From Rhodonellum sp041748555 (GTDB lineage: Bacteria > Bacteroidota > Bacteroidia > Cytophagales > Cyclobacteriaceae), in NCBI GenBank assembly GCA_041748555.1, contig JBGTDA010000048.1, positions 1-64,000 on the forward strand: DNA of 64,000 bases, read 5' to 3'. Positions 63,603-64,000 of the stretch are shown here, piece after piece; within the stretch, counting starts at the first letter, position 1, and every line of letters begins with the position of its first letter. The position numbers and the translations under genes are program-made. The notes below the pieces were generated by a model. That model did not search any database. It was not told the origin of the DNA and was given only the letters and a program-made list of their open reading frames with translations.

Positions 63603-63869
63603 ATGAATAAAAGAATACAAATCACCGGAAATGTACAGGGTGTGTTTTTTAGAAAAAATGCCCAACATAAAGCCCATGAACTTGGGGTGAGGGGATGGGT
63701 GAGAAACGAGCCTGATGGTTCTGTTCTGGTGGAAATCGAAGGAGAAAGCCAGGCTATAGCCGCCATGAGAGAATGGTTAAAGCAGGGACCGCCTCGAGCA
63801 AAAGTTGAAGGTATTTGGGAGGAAGACGGTGAGGTTCAGGGATATTCGGGATTTTTGATTATCCAATAA
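63603..63869 (+). CDS. acyP: Acylphosphatase
   Basis: An 88-residue enzyme that hydrolyses carboxyl-phosphate bonds such as acetyl phosphate. The signature GNVQGVFFRKNAQHKAHELGVRGWVRNEPDGSV contains the catalytic Arg (in FFRK) and Asn (in VRNEPDG). Its length is standard. The last 131 bp of the window after it contain no feature I can support. Confidence 0.95.
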   Translation: MNKRIQITGNVQGVFFRKNAQHKAHELGVRGWVRNEPDGSVLVEIEGESQAIAAMREWLKQGPPRAKVEGIWEEDGEVQGYSGFLIIQ

Positions 63870-64000
63870 TCAAAAAAATTATTAGGGCTTTTCCTATTTG
63901 CCCAATGCTGATTTGGGGATTACCCACTATTTACATTCCCCTTTTGTAAAGGAAGTCACACCATTGTTTATGGCAATACAATCATTACCATAAGTTTTTC

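Noticed and set aside
1..64000. tRNA, rRNA, CRISPR, insertion sequence, integron or attachment-site structures
   Set aside because: Reading both strands I found no cloverleaf, spaced direct repeats, transposase or integrase frame, or matching terminal repeats. This was by eye; a covariance-model search could still reveal small RNAs.

Overview
The window looks like a chromosomal segment of a Bacteroidota bacterium, most likely order Cytophagales and plausibly family Cyclobacteriaceae. The case rests on moderate-to-low GC, absence of clear Shine-Dalgarno sequences, several promoters fitting the Bacteroidota pattern TTG-(18 to 20)-TAnnTTTG, and families typical of the phylum: DUF4270 lipoprotein, LytTR regulators with a YehU-type kinase, a bacterial geranylgeranylglyceryl phosphate synthase, a ComA-like phosphosulfolactate synthase, and a stand-alone glycogen-synthase N-terminal domain beside panC. 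The genus is inference. I saw no rRNA, tRNA, CRISPR array, insertion sequence or prophage.

Layout. 1-8.9 kb: TIGR01777 epimerase, two tandem PLDc_N mini membrane proteins, an exported M14 peptidase, a conserved unknown, glmS, a DUF4270 lipoprotein and a GT5-N-like protein. 8.9-14.3 kb: panC-panD-flippase-like protein-YugP-type peptidase, an acyl-CoA dehydrogenase and an AraC-type regulator. 14.2-16.4 kb (minus strand): a holin-like protein, an unknown membrane protein and GGGP synthase, plus a YkgJ-like cysteine cluster protein. 16.6-25.9 kb: LOG protein, lytic transglycosylase, AsmA-like protein, uvrA, a LytS/LytTR two-component pair and an orphan LytTR regulator. 25.9-27.9 kb: a small exported protein and a PIN-PhoH protein.

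28.1-44.4 kb is the centrepiece: two divergent gene sets around a 433-bp regulatory region. On the minus strand lie glgE, a treS-maltokinase fusion and glgB. On the plus strand lie treZ, a GH57/DUF3536 protein, treY and malQ. Together they encode a closed trehalose/alpha-glucan cycle: trehalose to maltose to maltose-1-phosphate to linear glucan to branched glucan, and back to trehalose through TreY and TreZ. MalQ and possibly the GH57 enzyme would remodel the chains. No glgC, full-length glgA or glgP is present in the window.

44.5-47.1 kb: an aldo/keto reductase, then a membrane-anchored unknown and a PRC-barrel protein downstream of a long leader with a perfect inverted repeat. 47.2-53.6 kb (minus strand): aroE, a DUF368/PopT-type lipid-carrier translocase, phosphosulfolactate synthase, a TPR protein, and an overlapping trio of epimerase, CpsB-like PHP phosphatase and rfbC. 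53.8-64 kb: hflX, an RsmF-like rRNA methyltransferase, an M48 lipoprotein peptidase, an EEP-family membrane protein, a Ca2+/Na+ antiporter, a MoxR-like AAA+/VWA pair, a small membrane protein and acylphosphatase.

Most genes belong to recognised families. The points I would pursue are the trehalose/glucan locus with its uncharacterised GH57 member and hairpin-rich intergenic region, the AAA+ protein with Asn-Glu at the Walker B position, the GT5-N-like protein lacking its ADP-glucose motif, and the GGGP-synthase operon.
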